Shown here: positions 22,289-29,875 of the stretch, piece by piece | How the letters are laid out: every line of letters starts with the position of its first letter | Numbering within the stretch: the first letter of the stretch is position 1 | DNA from: Streptomyces sp. NK15101 | GTDB lineage: Bacteria; Actinomycetota; Actinomycetes; Streptomycetales; Streptomycetaceae | Direction of reading: 5' to 3' | Assembly: GCF_020400725.1 (NCBI RefSeq) | Contig: NZ_JAINVG010000033.1 | Location: forward strand, 1 to 64,000 | DNA length: 64,000 bases | Made by a program: the position numbers and the translations under genes | The notes under the pieces: model-generated | The model's database searches: none | The model's input: the letters and a program-made list of their open reading frames with translations, nothing else | What the model was told of the DNA's origin: nothing

Positions 22289-23566
22289 CTAGGGCAGGTG
22301 CCCCCACGAGCCGGGGCCCCGGTCGCCGAGCAGGGCGCAGACGAACTGTTCCTCGGTCGCGCGCAGTCGGGCCAGCAGGGCCGGGTCCGTCGTGACCTGG
22401 CTGGTGACGGAGACCGTCACCGTGCGCCGGCCGTCCCGCGTGGCGGCGGCGAACTGCGTGTAGCCGGGGGTGTTGCCGGTGTGGCCGAGGACCGTGCCGC
22501 AGCGGGTGGTGTACCGGAAGACGCCCAGGCCCGCCGCGTTGGCGCCGGGACCGGCCGGTTGGGAGGCGCCGCCCGGCAGGAAGTCCTGCTGGGCGTGGCG
22601 GGTCATGGGCGAAAGCAGCTCGGGTCCCGCGTAGCCGCCGATGAACCTGCTCAGGTCCGCCGGGGTGGAGACGATGCCGCCCGACGCCCAGGCGCCGGAG
22701 GCGCTGATCGCCTCGCTCACGTCCTCGGGCGGCTCGCCGGGGGCGGTCGAGTAACCGTGCAGGAAGGGGCGGGGAAGCCGGTAGCCCTGCGGGAGGCTGG
22801 TCTCCGTCAGGTCGAGCGGGCGGTACACGAGCTGCCGCAGCAGCGACTCGTACGAGCGTCCGGTGGCCTGCTCGGCCATCAGGGCGACCGCGATGTTGTC
22901 CGAGTTGGAGTAGGCGTAGCGGCTGCCCGGCTGGAAGTCCAGGGGCCGGTCGGCGACGAAGTCGAGGAGGTGGCGGGAGTCGAAGTGGTGGCGGGGGTCG
23001 GCACGGACGATGTCCTGGAACGCCTGGCTCTTGCTGAAGTCCGGAAGTCCGCTGGTGTGCTGGAGGAGCTGGCGCAGCGTCACCGCGTGCCAGGCGGTGG
23101 GCAGCTGGGGCAGCCGTCCGCCGATCGTGTCGTCGAGGCCCAGGGCCTTCCGGTCCACGAGGCTCAGCGCGACCGCGCCGCTGAAGGCCTTGGCCACACT
23201 GGCGATGCGCATGTGGTCGTCGGGCCGGGGCGGACGCCGCGTGCCCACCTCGGCCGTGCCGGCCCGGTAGACCTGCCGTACGCCGTCCCGGGTCAGGACC
23301 GCGATCGCCCCGGGCGGGCCGCCGGGCGCCGCCACCAGGTCGGCGAGGGCCCGCTGGAGCGCCGGGTCGCCGTGACCGGGACCGTGCGGCGCCGGACCCG
23401 GCGGAGCCGCCGCGGCCGGTGCGGTCGCGGCGCCGCTCAGGACGGCGGCCGCCACGGCGCCGGCGGCCGCCGCGCGGAATCGGCGCCTCGGACGGGGTCC
23501 GGTGCGGGCGGGTGCGGAGCTCGTGGAATTCCGGCCGTCGTGCGCGGCGGGGACACGTCGGGGCAT
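22289..23566 (-). CDS. Secreted serine hydrolase, D-Ala-D-Ala carboxypeptidase/beta-lactamase class C type
   Basis: 425 residues. An Arg-rich N-region and hydrophobic stretch (residues about 28-55) form a long signal peptide. The class C/penicillin-binding triad is present: SVAK (Ser123, Lys126), YSN near residue 218, and HTG in VLGHTGNTPGY near the C-terminus. Streptomyces R61 DD-peptidase is the best-known relative. It could trim peptidoglycan or hydrolyse a D-peptide or ester. GAGGAGG lies nine bases upstream of ATG 23566. No operon partners. Confidence 0.9.
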   Translation of the reverse strand: MPRRVPAAHDGRNSTSSAPARTGPRPRRRFRAAAAGAVAAAVLSGAATAPAAAAPPGPAPHGPGHGDPALQRALADLVAAPGGPPGAIAVLTRDGVRQVYRAGTAEVGTRRPPRPDDHMRIASVAKAFSGAVALSLVDRKALGLDDTIGGRLPQLPTAWHAVTLRQLLQHTSGLPDFSKSQAFQDIVRADPRHHFDSRHLLDFVADRPLDFQPGSRYAYSNSDNIAVALMAEQATGRSYESLLRQLVYRPLDLTETSLPQGYRLPRPFLHGYSTAPGEPPEDVSEAISASGAWASGGIVSTPADLSRFIGGYAGPELLSPMTRHAQQDFLPGGASQPAGPGANAAGLGVFRYTTRCGTVLGHTGNTPGYTQFAAATRDGRRTVTVSVTSQVTTDPALLARLRATEEQFVCALLGDRGPGSWGHLP

Positions 23567-23777
23567 GCGCTACCTCCTCGGCTGCGGGACGGGAACGGCG
23601 GACGGTGCCCGTGGCCCGGTTCCGGTCGGACCACCGGCCCGTCCCGGCCGGCCACCGGACCGCCCTGTTCCAGGATCAGGCCACCGTCTCGCGGACCGGG
23701 CTCCGCCGCGCGCCGCCTGCGCCATCCGGCCCACACGCACCACGGGCGGGGCGGACGGTGCGTCCCGGCGGCCGCTC

Positions 23778-25229
23778 TCAGCGGGTCGGCGCGGTCCCGG
23801 CGCCGGGTCGCCGTCCGGACGCGGTCCGGTATCCGAAGGCGACCAGGCCCGTGGCGACCAGGACGACCGCACCCACCGTGCGCAGTGCCGGGCTCATCGC
23901 CTCGGCGAAGGACGCCGCGCCGGCGCCGGCGTCGTGCGCGGCGAGCACGGTGCCGGTGACGGCCACGCCGAGGGCGGCGCCGATCTCCCGGGCGGAGGTG
24001 CCGAGGCCGGAGCCGAGACCGGCCTGGTGCGCGGGGAGGGAGGAGACGACGCCGACGGTCAGGGTCGGCATGCACAGGCCCGTCCCCGCCGAGATCACCA
24101 GGAGCCAGCAGGCGTACAGCGCGTACGGGGTGGCCGCCCCGGCGGTGGAGGCCCCGAGGAGTCCGGCGCCGATCAGGAACAGTCCGGTGGCGACGGTGGG
24201 ACGCGGACCCGAGGCGGCCTGCCAGCGGGTCGCGACCTTGGGGAACAGGGCCATGCCGATCGTGAGCGGGACGATGGCGAGTCCGGTGACGGCGGGGCCG
24301 TACCCCTTGACGTACTGCAGGTACTGCGAGTTGGCGTAGAACAGCGAGAAGAGGCCGAAGAAGCCGGTGGCCGTGCCCAGTGCGGCGGCGCGCAGCCGCC
24401 GGGAGCGGAAGGCCCGCGGGTCGAACAGCGCGGCCGGCGAGCGGAGCGCGTACCAGGTGAAGAGGACGGCCAGCACCGCGCCCACCGCGAAGAAGACGAG
24501 GATGCGGGGTGAGGTCCAGCCGTACGCCGGGCCTTCGATGATGCCGGCGAGGAGGGCGACCAGGGCCGCGACGAGCACCACCGTGCCGCGCGGGTCGGGG
24601 CGCCCGTGCGGGGAGCGGTCGGTGCGCGGGACGGTGACCGCGACGGTCCGGGCGAGCAGCGCGGCCGCCGGGACCATCAGCCAGAACAGGGCGCGCCAGG
24701 AGAGGAACTGGCCCGTCGCTCCCCCGCCGACGTTGCCCGCGAGGCCGCCCAGGCCGACGGCGAGGGTCCAGGAGGCCAGGGCCCGGGCCCGGCCTTCCGG
24801 TCCGGCGAGCTGCACGAGGATCGACATGGTCGCGGGCATGACGCAGGCGGCCCCGGCGCCGGACACCCCGCGGCCGGCGATCAGCAGCGCGGGCGTCGTG
24901 GCCAGGGCGCTCAGCGCCGCCCCGGCGGCGAACAGCGCGAGACCGGCGAGCAGCACGCCCTTGCGGCCCCGGCGGTCCCCCAGCGCTCCGGCCGGGATGA
25001 GCAGTCCGGCGAAGACGATGACGTACGCGTCCACAGTCCACAGCAGCTCGGTGGCGGACGGATGGAGGGAGGAGGCGGCGAGTTGGGGGATGAGGAGGTT
25101 GACGGCGGCGACCATGCTCTGCGCCACCAGGACGCAGGCGCACAGGACCAGCAGGGTCGACCGCCTGAGCGGGCTCGGGGTGGTGCCGGCCGGGACGGAG
25201 GGGGGCGGTGAGAGGGCAGCGGAAGACAT
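23778..25229 (-). CDS. MFS drug exporter, DHA2 (14-helix) family
   Basis: 483 residues with about 14 predicted membrane helices. Motif A-like LGDRRGRKG lies after helix 2, and the antiporter motif C region is AVGLGGLAGNVGGG. The family exports drugs or metabolites in exchange for protons. GGAGGAG precedes ATG 25229. It is divergent from a LysR regulator at 25327, a standard efflux-pump arrangement; the regulator presumably induces it on exposure. Substrate cannot be inferred. Confidence 0.93.
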   Translation of the reverse strand: MSSAALSPPPSVPAGTTPSPLRRSTLLVLCACVLVAQSMVAAVNLLIPQLAASSLHPSATELLWTVDAYVIVFAGLLIPAGALGDRRGRKGVLLAGLALFAAGAALSALATTPALLIAGRGVSGAGAACVMPATMSILVQLAGPEGRARALASWTLAVGLGGLAGNVGGGATGQFLSWRALFWLMVPAAALLARTVAVTVPRTDRSPHGRPDPRGTVVLVAALVALLAGIIEGPAYGWTSPRILVFFAVGAVLAVLFTWYALRSPAALFDPRAFRSRRLRAAALGTATGFFGLFSLFYANSQYLQYVKGYGPAVTGLAIVPLTIGMALFPKVATRWQAASGPRPTVATGLFLIGAGLLGASTAGAATPYALYACWLLVISAGTGLCMPTLTVGVVSSLPAHQAGLGSGLGTSAREIGAALGVAVTGTVLAAHDAGAGAASFAEAMSPALRTVGAVVLVATGLVAFGYRTASGRRPGAGTAPTR

Positions 25230-25326
25230 GGCTCCTCCGGGGAGCGTCGTGGTGAGGGATGTGCGTTCACCGTAGGCTCGGCCCGTGGATTACTTCCAGT
25301 GCATCTTTTGCAAGGAGTGAGTGCGT

Positions 25327-26247
25327 GTGACGCAATCCGGGGACGCCACCGGTCTCGACCTGAACCTTCTCCTCGCCCTCGACGTCCTCCTCGAGGAGCA
25401 GAGCGTGCGGGGAGCGGCCCGGCGGCTGCACCTGTCCGAGCCGGCCACCAGCCGCACCCTGGGCCGGATCCGCAAGGCGCTCGGCGATCCGATCCTGGTG
25501 CGGGCCGGGCGCGCGATGGTGCCGACGCCGTACGCGCTGTCCGTACGGGCGGAGGTCGGTGCGGTCGTGGAGCGGGCCAGGGCGCTGTTCGCGGCCTCGG
25601 GCCCCACCGATCTCCGCGCCGTCGCGCGCACGTTCACGGTGCTCGGCCAGGACTCCCATCCCGCCCTGCTCGGTCCCGACCTGCTCGCGCGTGCCGCCCG
25701 CGAGGCCCCGCAGGTGCGGCTGCGGTTCCTGAACGAGAGCCACATCGACGCGCCGACGCTGCGGGAGGGCGTCGCCGACCTGGAGATCGGTGTCATCGAC
25801 ACCGTCCATCCCGAGGTGCACACCGAGCACGTCGTCGACGACCGCATGCTCGCGGTCGTCCGGGCGGGACACCCGCTCCTCCGGGGGCGCCTGACGCGGC
25901 GGAGGTTCGCGGCGGACGCGGACCATCTGGTCGTCTCGCGCCGGGGACGGCTGCACGGTCCCATCGACACGGCGCTGGCCGAGCACGGCCTGCGGCGGCG
26001 GGTCGTCGCGAGCGTCGGCACGTACCCGGCGTCGCTGTTCGTCCTCCGCGACACCGACCTCGTCGGCCTGATCAGCGCGCGGAGCCGCTCGCTGGCCGAG
26101 GCCCTCGGTCTGGTCGCCTTCGAGGTCCCCCTCGACCTGCCGCCCCTGCCGGTCGGCCTCGCCTGGCATCCGCGCCACGACGCCGACCCGGCGCACGCCT
26201 GGCTGCGCGGCTGCGTACGGGACCTGCTGCTCGGCCGGTCCGGCTGA
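25327..26247 (+). CDS. LysR-family regulator (NodD/SyrM-like N-terminus)
   Basis: 306 residues from GTG 25327. The N-terminus (GLDLNLLLALDVLLEEQSV, RGAARRLHLSEPATSRTLGR) resembles the LysR group that begins with DLNLL. AGGAG at 25313-25317 gives nine-base spacing to 25327 but only three to the earlier GTG at 25321, so I prefer 25327. The effector domain is complete. Divergent from the MFS exporter; bases 25299-25313 (TGCATCTTTTGCA) could be part of its binding site. Confidence 0.9.
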   Translation: MTQSGDATGLDLNLLLALDVLLEEQSVRGAARRLHLSEPATSRTLGRIRKALGDPILVRAGRAMVPTPYALSVRAEVGAVVERARALFAASGPTDLRAVARTFTVLGQDSHPALLGPDLLARAAREAPQVRLRFLNESHIDAPTLREGVADLEIGVIDTVHPEVHTEHVVDDRMLAVVRAGHPLLRGRLTRRRFAADADHLVVSRRGRLHGPIDTALAEHGLRRRVVASVGTYPASLFVLRDTDLVGLISARSRSLAEALGLVAFEVPLDLPPLPVGLAWHPRHDADPAHAWLRGCVRDLLLGRSG

Positions 26248-26249
26248 TC

Positions 26250-26279
26250 CCGTCCGCCCCCGTCACGGCGGGCGGACGG
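26250..26279. terminator. Bidirectional terminator
   Basis: CCGTCCGCCC pairs perfectly with GGGCGGACGG. It lies between the convergent LysR and formylglycine-generating-enzyme genes. Confidence 0.85.
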
Positions 26280-26281
26280 TG

Positions 26282-27178
26282 CTACTCGGGGTCGGCGGCC
26301 ACCCGGAAGCCGATGTTGCCGGTCGAGCTGTCGGGTGTGTTGGAGCTGCGGGCGGCCACCCGGTACCGGTTGCAGTAGGAGTCGTGGCACAGGTACGAGC
26401 CGCCGCGCATCGCGCGCGCGGTCTCCTCGCCGGGGGTGAACGGGTCCGCGCACCACTCCCAGACGTTGCCGACCGTGTTGTAGAGACCGAAGCCGTTGGG
26501 GCGGAAGGACTTCGCGGGGGCCGTGCCCGCGTGGACGCCGGCGGCGGGGAGCTCCGGGAACTCGCCCCGCCAGATGTTGCACAGGGGGCGGCCGTCCGAC
26601 GTGAGCTCGTCGCCCCACGGGTACCGGCGCTGCTCCAGGCCGCCGCGGGCCGCGTACTCCCACTCGGCCTCGGTGGGCAGGCGGGTGCCTGACCAGGCGC
26701 AGTAGGCCTGGGCGTCGTGCCAGGACACATGGACGACGGGGTGGTTCTGCCGGTCGGTGACGTGGGAGCCGGGGCCTTCGGGCCGGCGCCACGAGGCGCC
26801 CTCCACCGTCCGCCACCACGGGACGCCCGGCACGGGCGGTGACAGCGCCGCGACCTCCTCCCCCAGGAAGGCCCCGAAGGTGAAGGAGAAACCGAAGCGC
26901 TCGGCGTCGGTGACGTGTCCGGTGGCCTTGACGAAGGTGGCGAACTGCGCGTTCGTCACCGTCGTGGCCGCGATGCGGAAGGGCTTCACGGCCTCCTCGC
27001 GGACCGGGCCCTCGGCGTCGGCGGGGAAGCCCTCCGGGTCGTCGGCGCCCATGAGGAAGCGCCCTCCGGGCAAGGGGAGCAGCTGCCGGGCGACCCGGGA
27101 GGGACGGGCCGGAGGGCGGGGCGGGGCGAGGGTCGTGACGGAGAGGTGGGCGTGACCTGGGGTGCAGCATTCGGGCAT
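26282..27178 (-). CDS. Formylglycine-generating enzyme (SUMF1/FGE)
   Basis: 298 residues. Copper-dependent oxidase that turns the sulfatase active-site Cys into formylglycine. The FGE-sulfatase fold runs from LPGGRFLMGADDPEGFPADA to the end. The catalytic cysteine pair is Cys264 and Cys269 in GGSYLCHDSYCNRYRVAARS, and other family blocks are HPVVHVSWHDAQAYCAW, RLPTEAEWEYAARGG and NVWEWCADPF. The N-terminus reads MPECCTPGHAH, with a Cys-Cys pair outside the catalytic fold. No signal peptide, fitting cytoplasmic modification before Tat export. The sulfatase with the CAPSR target motif is the next gene upstream, 90 bases away. Confidence 0.95.
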   Translation of the reverse strand: MPECCTPGHAHLSVTTLAPPRPPARPSRVARQLLPLPGGRFLMGADDPEGFPADAEGPVREEAVKPFRIAATTVTNAQFATFVKATGHVTDAERFGFSFTFGAFLGEEVAALSPPVPGVPWWRTVEGASWRRPEGPGSHVTDRQNHPVVHVSWHDAQAYCAWSGTRLPTEAEWEYAARGGLEQRRYPWGDELTSDGRPLCNIWRGEFPELPAAGVHAGTAPAKSFRPNGFGLYNTVGNVWEWCADPFTPGEETARAMRGGSYLCHDSYCNRYRVAARSSNTPDSSTGNIGFRVAADPE

Positions 27179-27208
27179 GACGACTCCGGCGGAATCGGAA
27201 GGGGGAAC

Positions 27209-27242
27209 GGCCGGCCCCGTGTGTCGCGGTGCGGGGCCGGCC
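27209..27242 (-). terminator. Hairpin between arylsulfatase and FGE genes
   Basis: GGCCGGCCCCG pairs perfectly (11 pairs) with its complement around a 12-base loop. It is 27 bases beyond the sulfatase stop and 31 bases before the FGE start, so it may terminate most sulfatase transcripts and keep FGE expression lower. Confidence 0.7.
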
Positions 27243-27249
27243 GGCGGTG

Positions 27250-27275
27250 CCAGGGGGTGTCTTGTCGATCAGGCC
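27250..27275 (-). repeat. 26-bp dispersed element, copy 2
   Basis: On the minus strand this matches 633-658 with one mismatch. It includes the sulfatase TGA stop codon (27269-27271) and leads directly into the hairpin at 27209-27242. Confidence 0.6.
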
Positions 27276-28672
27276 ACGCGGTCGGCGGCGAGCTGCGCGG
27301 CCAGGGCGGGGACGCCGAGGGCCTGCTCCTGGGCCGATGTGGCCTGGTAGAGCTTGTTGGTCAGCTGGTAGGGGTCGTTCACCAGGTCGTAGTACTCGCG
27401 GAACTTCACCTGTCCGGTGCCGGACACCGTGCCGTTCCCGTCGGTCGTCAGGTCGTAGTACTCCGTGTACTGCTTGTCCTTGGCCACGTACGAGGACCAG
27501 GTGGGTGCGCCCCCGGTCGTGGTGCCCTGCTTCCACCATTCCACCAGGAGGTGGTCGCGGCTGTAGCCGGAGAGCAGGGACCGGCCGTCCTGCGGGGCGC
27601 TCGGGGTGATGCCGGCGGCGTCGAGGATGGTCGGCGCGATGTCGATGTTCGCCACGATGCGGTTGTCCTGCGTTCCCGCGCCCAGGCCGCCGGCCGGCCA
27701 CGAGAGGTAGAACGGCACCTCGTGCGCCGGACGGTAGGGCACCGACTTCGCGGTCCAGCCGTGGTCGCCCCAGCTGAAGCCGTTGTCGCCGATGTAGATG
27801 ACGAGGGTGTTGTCGAGCTGGCCCAGGGCCTGGAGCTTGTCCTTGAACGCCTGTACGGCGTCGTCGACGGAGAGCAGGGTGCGCAGCTGCTCGGCACGGA
27901 TGGTCCGGCCGTCGGCGAGGGTGCCGGTGGCGTTCTTGATGTACCCCGGCTTGTCGCTGCGGTCGTTCTCGGGGACCGAAGGACGGCCGTTCCAGTCGGG
28001 CACGGGGGTGTCGGCGTACTTCGCCTCGGGGGTGCGCGGGCCGTGGGACGCGTAGGGCGTGACGTACGCGAACCAGGGCCTGGTGTCGGTGGCGGCCTTG
28101 TCGAGGAAGTTCAGGGTGCGGTTCTTGACGATGGTGGTGGTGTAGCCGTTGATCGTCTGGACGGTTCCGTCGACGTTCCACTGGGCGTCGACGTACCCGG
28201 GCTGGAGGAGGGCGAACTCCTCGAAGTGCGGCGGGTTGTCCGCCAGGGTCCAGGAGTTGAGGTACTTGCCGAACAGACCGGTGCGGTAGCCGGCCTGCTT
28301 GAGGTACTTCTGCACGGTGGTGCTCTGGTCGAGCGCGTACGAGGCCTTGTTGTTGCGCACGCCGTGGTTGTGGGCGTGGCGGCCGGAGAACACGCTGGAA
28401 CGCGAGGGCGCGCACAGCGGGGTGGTGACGTGGCCGTTGGTGAACTTCACGCCCTGGTCGGCGAGCCAGGCGACGGTCTTGGGCAGAGCCCATTCGGTGT
28501 GCTTGGGCTGGTCGTCGGTGACGATCAGCAGGATGTTCGGCCGGCCGGCGGCAGCGGCGGGGCCGGCTGCGGCGACCTGCGCGAAGGCGGGTACGGCGGT
28601 CGCGGCCGCGACGGCGGCGGCGCCGCCGAGAAAGCCTCGTCGGCTCACCTGCGGGCGTCGGTTCTCGCTCAT
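27269..28672 (-). CDS. Tat-exported arylsulfatase (type I, formylglycine)
   Basis: 467 residues from ATG 28672. The Tat motif SRRGFLGGAAA is at residues 10-20. The sulfatase domain starts PNILLIVTDDQPKHTEW, with metal-binding Asp-Asp. The modification motif CAPSR is at residues 87-91 (Cys87 becomes formylglycine). NGFSWGDHGW contributes further metal/sulfate ligands. Type I sulfatases hydrolyse sulfate esters; the sulfate donor here is unknown. AGAGGA lies nine bases before 28672 but directly against the alternative ATG at 28681, so I prefer 28672. A cysteine-type leader peptide precedes the gene and its activating FGE follows. Confidence 0.94.
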   Translation of the reverse strand: MSENRRPQVSRRGFLGGAAAVAAATAVPAFAQVAAAGPAAAAGRPNILLIVTDDQPKHTEWALPKTVAWLADQGVKFTNGHVTTPLCAPSRSSVFSGRHAHNHGVRNNKASYALDQSTTVQKYLKQAGYRTGLFGKYLNSWTLADNPPHFEEFALLQPGYVDAQWNVDGTVQTINGYTTTIVKNRTLNFLDKAATDTRPWFAYVTPYASHGPRTPEAKYADTPVPDWNGRPSVPENDRSDKPGYIKNATGTLADGRTIRAEQLRTLLSVDDAVQAFKDKLQALGQLDNTLVIYIGDNGFSWGDHGWTAKSVPYRPAHEVPFYLSWPAGGLGAGTQDNRIVANIDIAPTILDAAGITPSAPQDGRSLLSGYSRDHLLVEWWKQGTTTGGAPTWSSYVAKDKQYTEYYDLTTDGNGTVSGTGQVKFREYYDLVNDPYQLTNKLYQATSAQEQALGVPALAAQLAADRVA

Positions 28673-29037
28673 GATGTCCATTCCTCTGGGTGCGACTGCA
28701 CAGGGGGCACAGCGGACGGAGGCACGGGAAACGTGCCGTCGGGCCGCGGCGGGAAGGGGAAGAGACGGGAGTCAGGCGGGGCGCCAGGTGGGGATCCCGT
28801 GGGGGGAAGGGGCGCGTTCAGCGCGCCGGGGCGACCGTACACAGGGCGCTCGCCACGTGCCCTTGGTCGACGTGGCGGCGCGCAGTGAGGATTCCTGCTG
28901 CCATGGCCACGACAGTATGCGGAGTGGATCCGCGGTTCCATGTACGGCGGATGAAATGGCGGCCGCCGTGCTCGCCGCCGTCTTGTGCCGGGCTCCCCGC
29001 TCTGGTCGCCCGACCACGACCGCGTGAGAATGCCCCC
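28673..29037. other. Divergent control region between sulfatase and enoyl-CoA hydratase
   Basis: 365 bases. It holds the leader peptide at 28818-28904 and 145 untranslated bases before the sulfatase. Promoters for both directions must lie between 28905 and 29037. Confidence 0.5.
28818..28904 (-). CDS. Cysteine-containing leader peptide (RRHVD type), 28 aa
   Basis: ATG 28904 opens a 28-codon frame beginning MAAGILTARRHVDQGHVASA and continuing LCTVAPAR. The ARRHVD core and a Cys eight to nine residues from the end match the RRHVD leader family and the peptide at 15171-15239. It lies 145 bases upstream of the arylsulfatase on the same strand. Sulfate scavenging under sulfur or cysteine limitation is the logical control. 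The family assignment is by pattern only. Confidence 0.75.
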   Translation of the reverse strand: MAAGILTARRHVDQGHVASALCTVAPAR

Positions 29038-29838
29038 ATGACCGACGCATCGGCGACACCGGCGGAAGAGGACACGGTCCGCGTCGAGCGCGACGGGCCG
29101 GTGACCACGGTGGTCCTGTCCCGGCCCGCCGCCCGCAACGCCGTGGACGGGCCTACGGCGCGGCGACTGGCCGACGCCTTCAGGGCGTTCGAGGCGGACG
29201 AGGAGGCCTCGGTGGCGGTGCTGTGGGGCGAGGGCGGCACGTTCTGCGCGGGCGCCGACCTCAAGGCCGTCGGCACCGAGCGCGGGAACCGGGTGGCGCC
29301 CGACGGCGACGGCCCGATGGGGCCGACCCGGCTGCGCCTGACGAAGCCGGTCATCGCGGCCGTCAGCGGCCACGCGGTGGCCGGCGGACTCGAACTGGCC
29401 CTCTGGTGCGATCTGCGCGTGGTCGAGGAGGACGCGGTCCTCGGCGTGTTCTGCCGCCGGTGGGGCGTGCCCCTGATCGACGGCGGCACGGTCAGGCTGC
29501 CCCGCCTGATCGGCGAGAGCCGCGCCATGGACCTCGTCCTGACCGGCCGTCCGGTCCCGGCCGCCGAGGCGTACGGGATCGGGCTCGCGAACCGTCTCGT
29601 GCCGACGGGCCGGGCCCGGGTCGCGGCGGAGGAACTCGCCCGGGAGATCGCCGCGTTCCCCCAGCTGTGCCTGCGTCACGACCGGCTGTCCGTCCGGGAG
29701 CAGCACGGCCTGCCCGAGTCCGAGGCGCTGGCGGCCGAACTGCGCCACGGCATGGTGCCCCTGTCGGCCGGCGAGGCCCTCGGCGGTGCCGCGCGCTTCG
29801 CGGCCGGGGCGGGACGACACGGCTCGTTCACCGCCTGA
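29038..29838 (+). CDS. Enoyl-CoA hydratase/isomerase (crotonase) family
   Basis: 266 residues. Crotonase fold with the oxyanion-hole segments FCAGADLKAVG (about 70-80) and HAVAGGLELALWCDL (about 112-126). Family members hydrate, isomerise or cleave acyl-CoA thioesters. The Glu pair of true hydratases is only partly evident: GVFCRRWGVPLIDGGT has Val-Pro-Leu where hydratases carry the catalytic Glu, so isomerase or another activity is possible. Start at ATG 29038; 37 bases before the STAND gene. Confidence 0.9.
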   Translation: MTDASATPAEEDTVRVERDGPVTTVVLSRPAARNAVDGPTARRLADAFRAFEADEEASVAVLWGEGGTFCAGADLKAVGTERGNRVAPDGDGPMGPTRLRLTKPVIAAVSGHAVAGGLELALWCDLRVVEEDAVLGVFCRRWGVPLIDGGTVRLPRLIGESRAMDLVLTGRPVPAAEAYGIGLANRLVPTGRARVAAEELAREIAAFPQLCLRHDRLSVREQHGLPESEALAAELRHGMVPLSAGEALGGAARFAAGAGRHGSFTA

Positions 29839-29875
29839 GCCGCCCCGGCCGCCCCGGAAGGTGACGGAGAACCCC

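Noticed and set aside
26915..28888. Plus-strand frame of over 650 codons opposite sulfatase and FGE
   Set aside because: Antisense to two enzymes with intact catalytic motifs.
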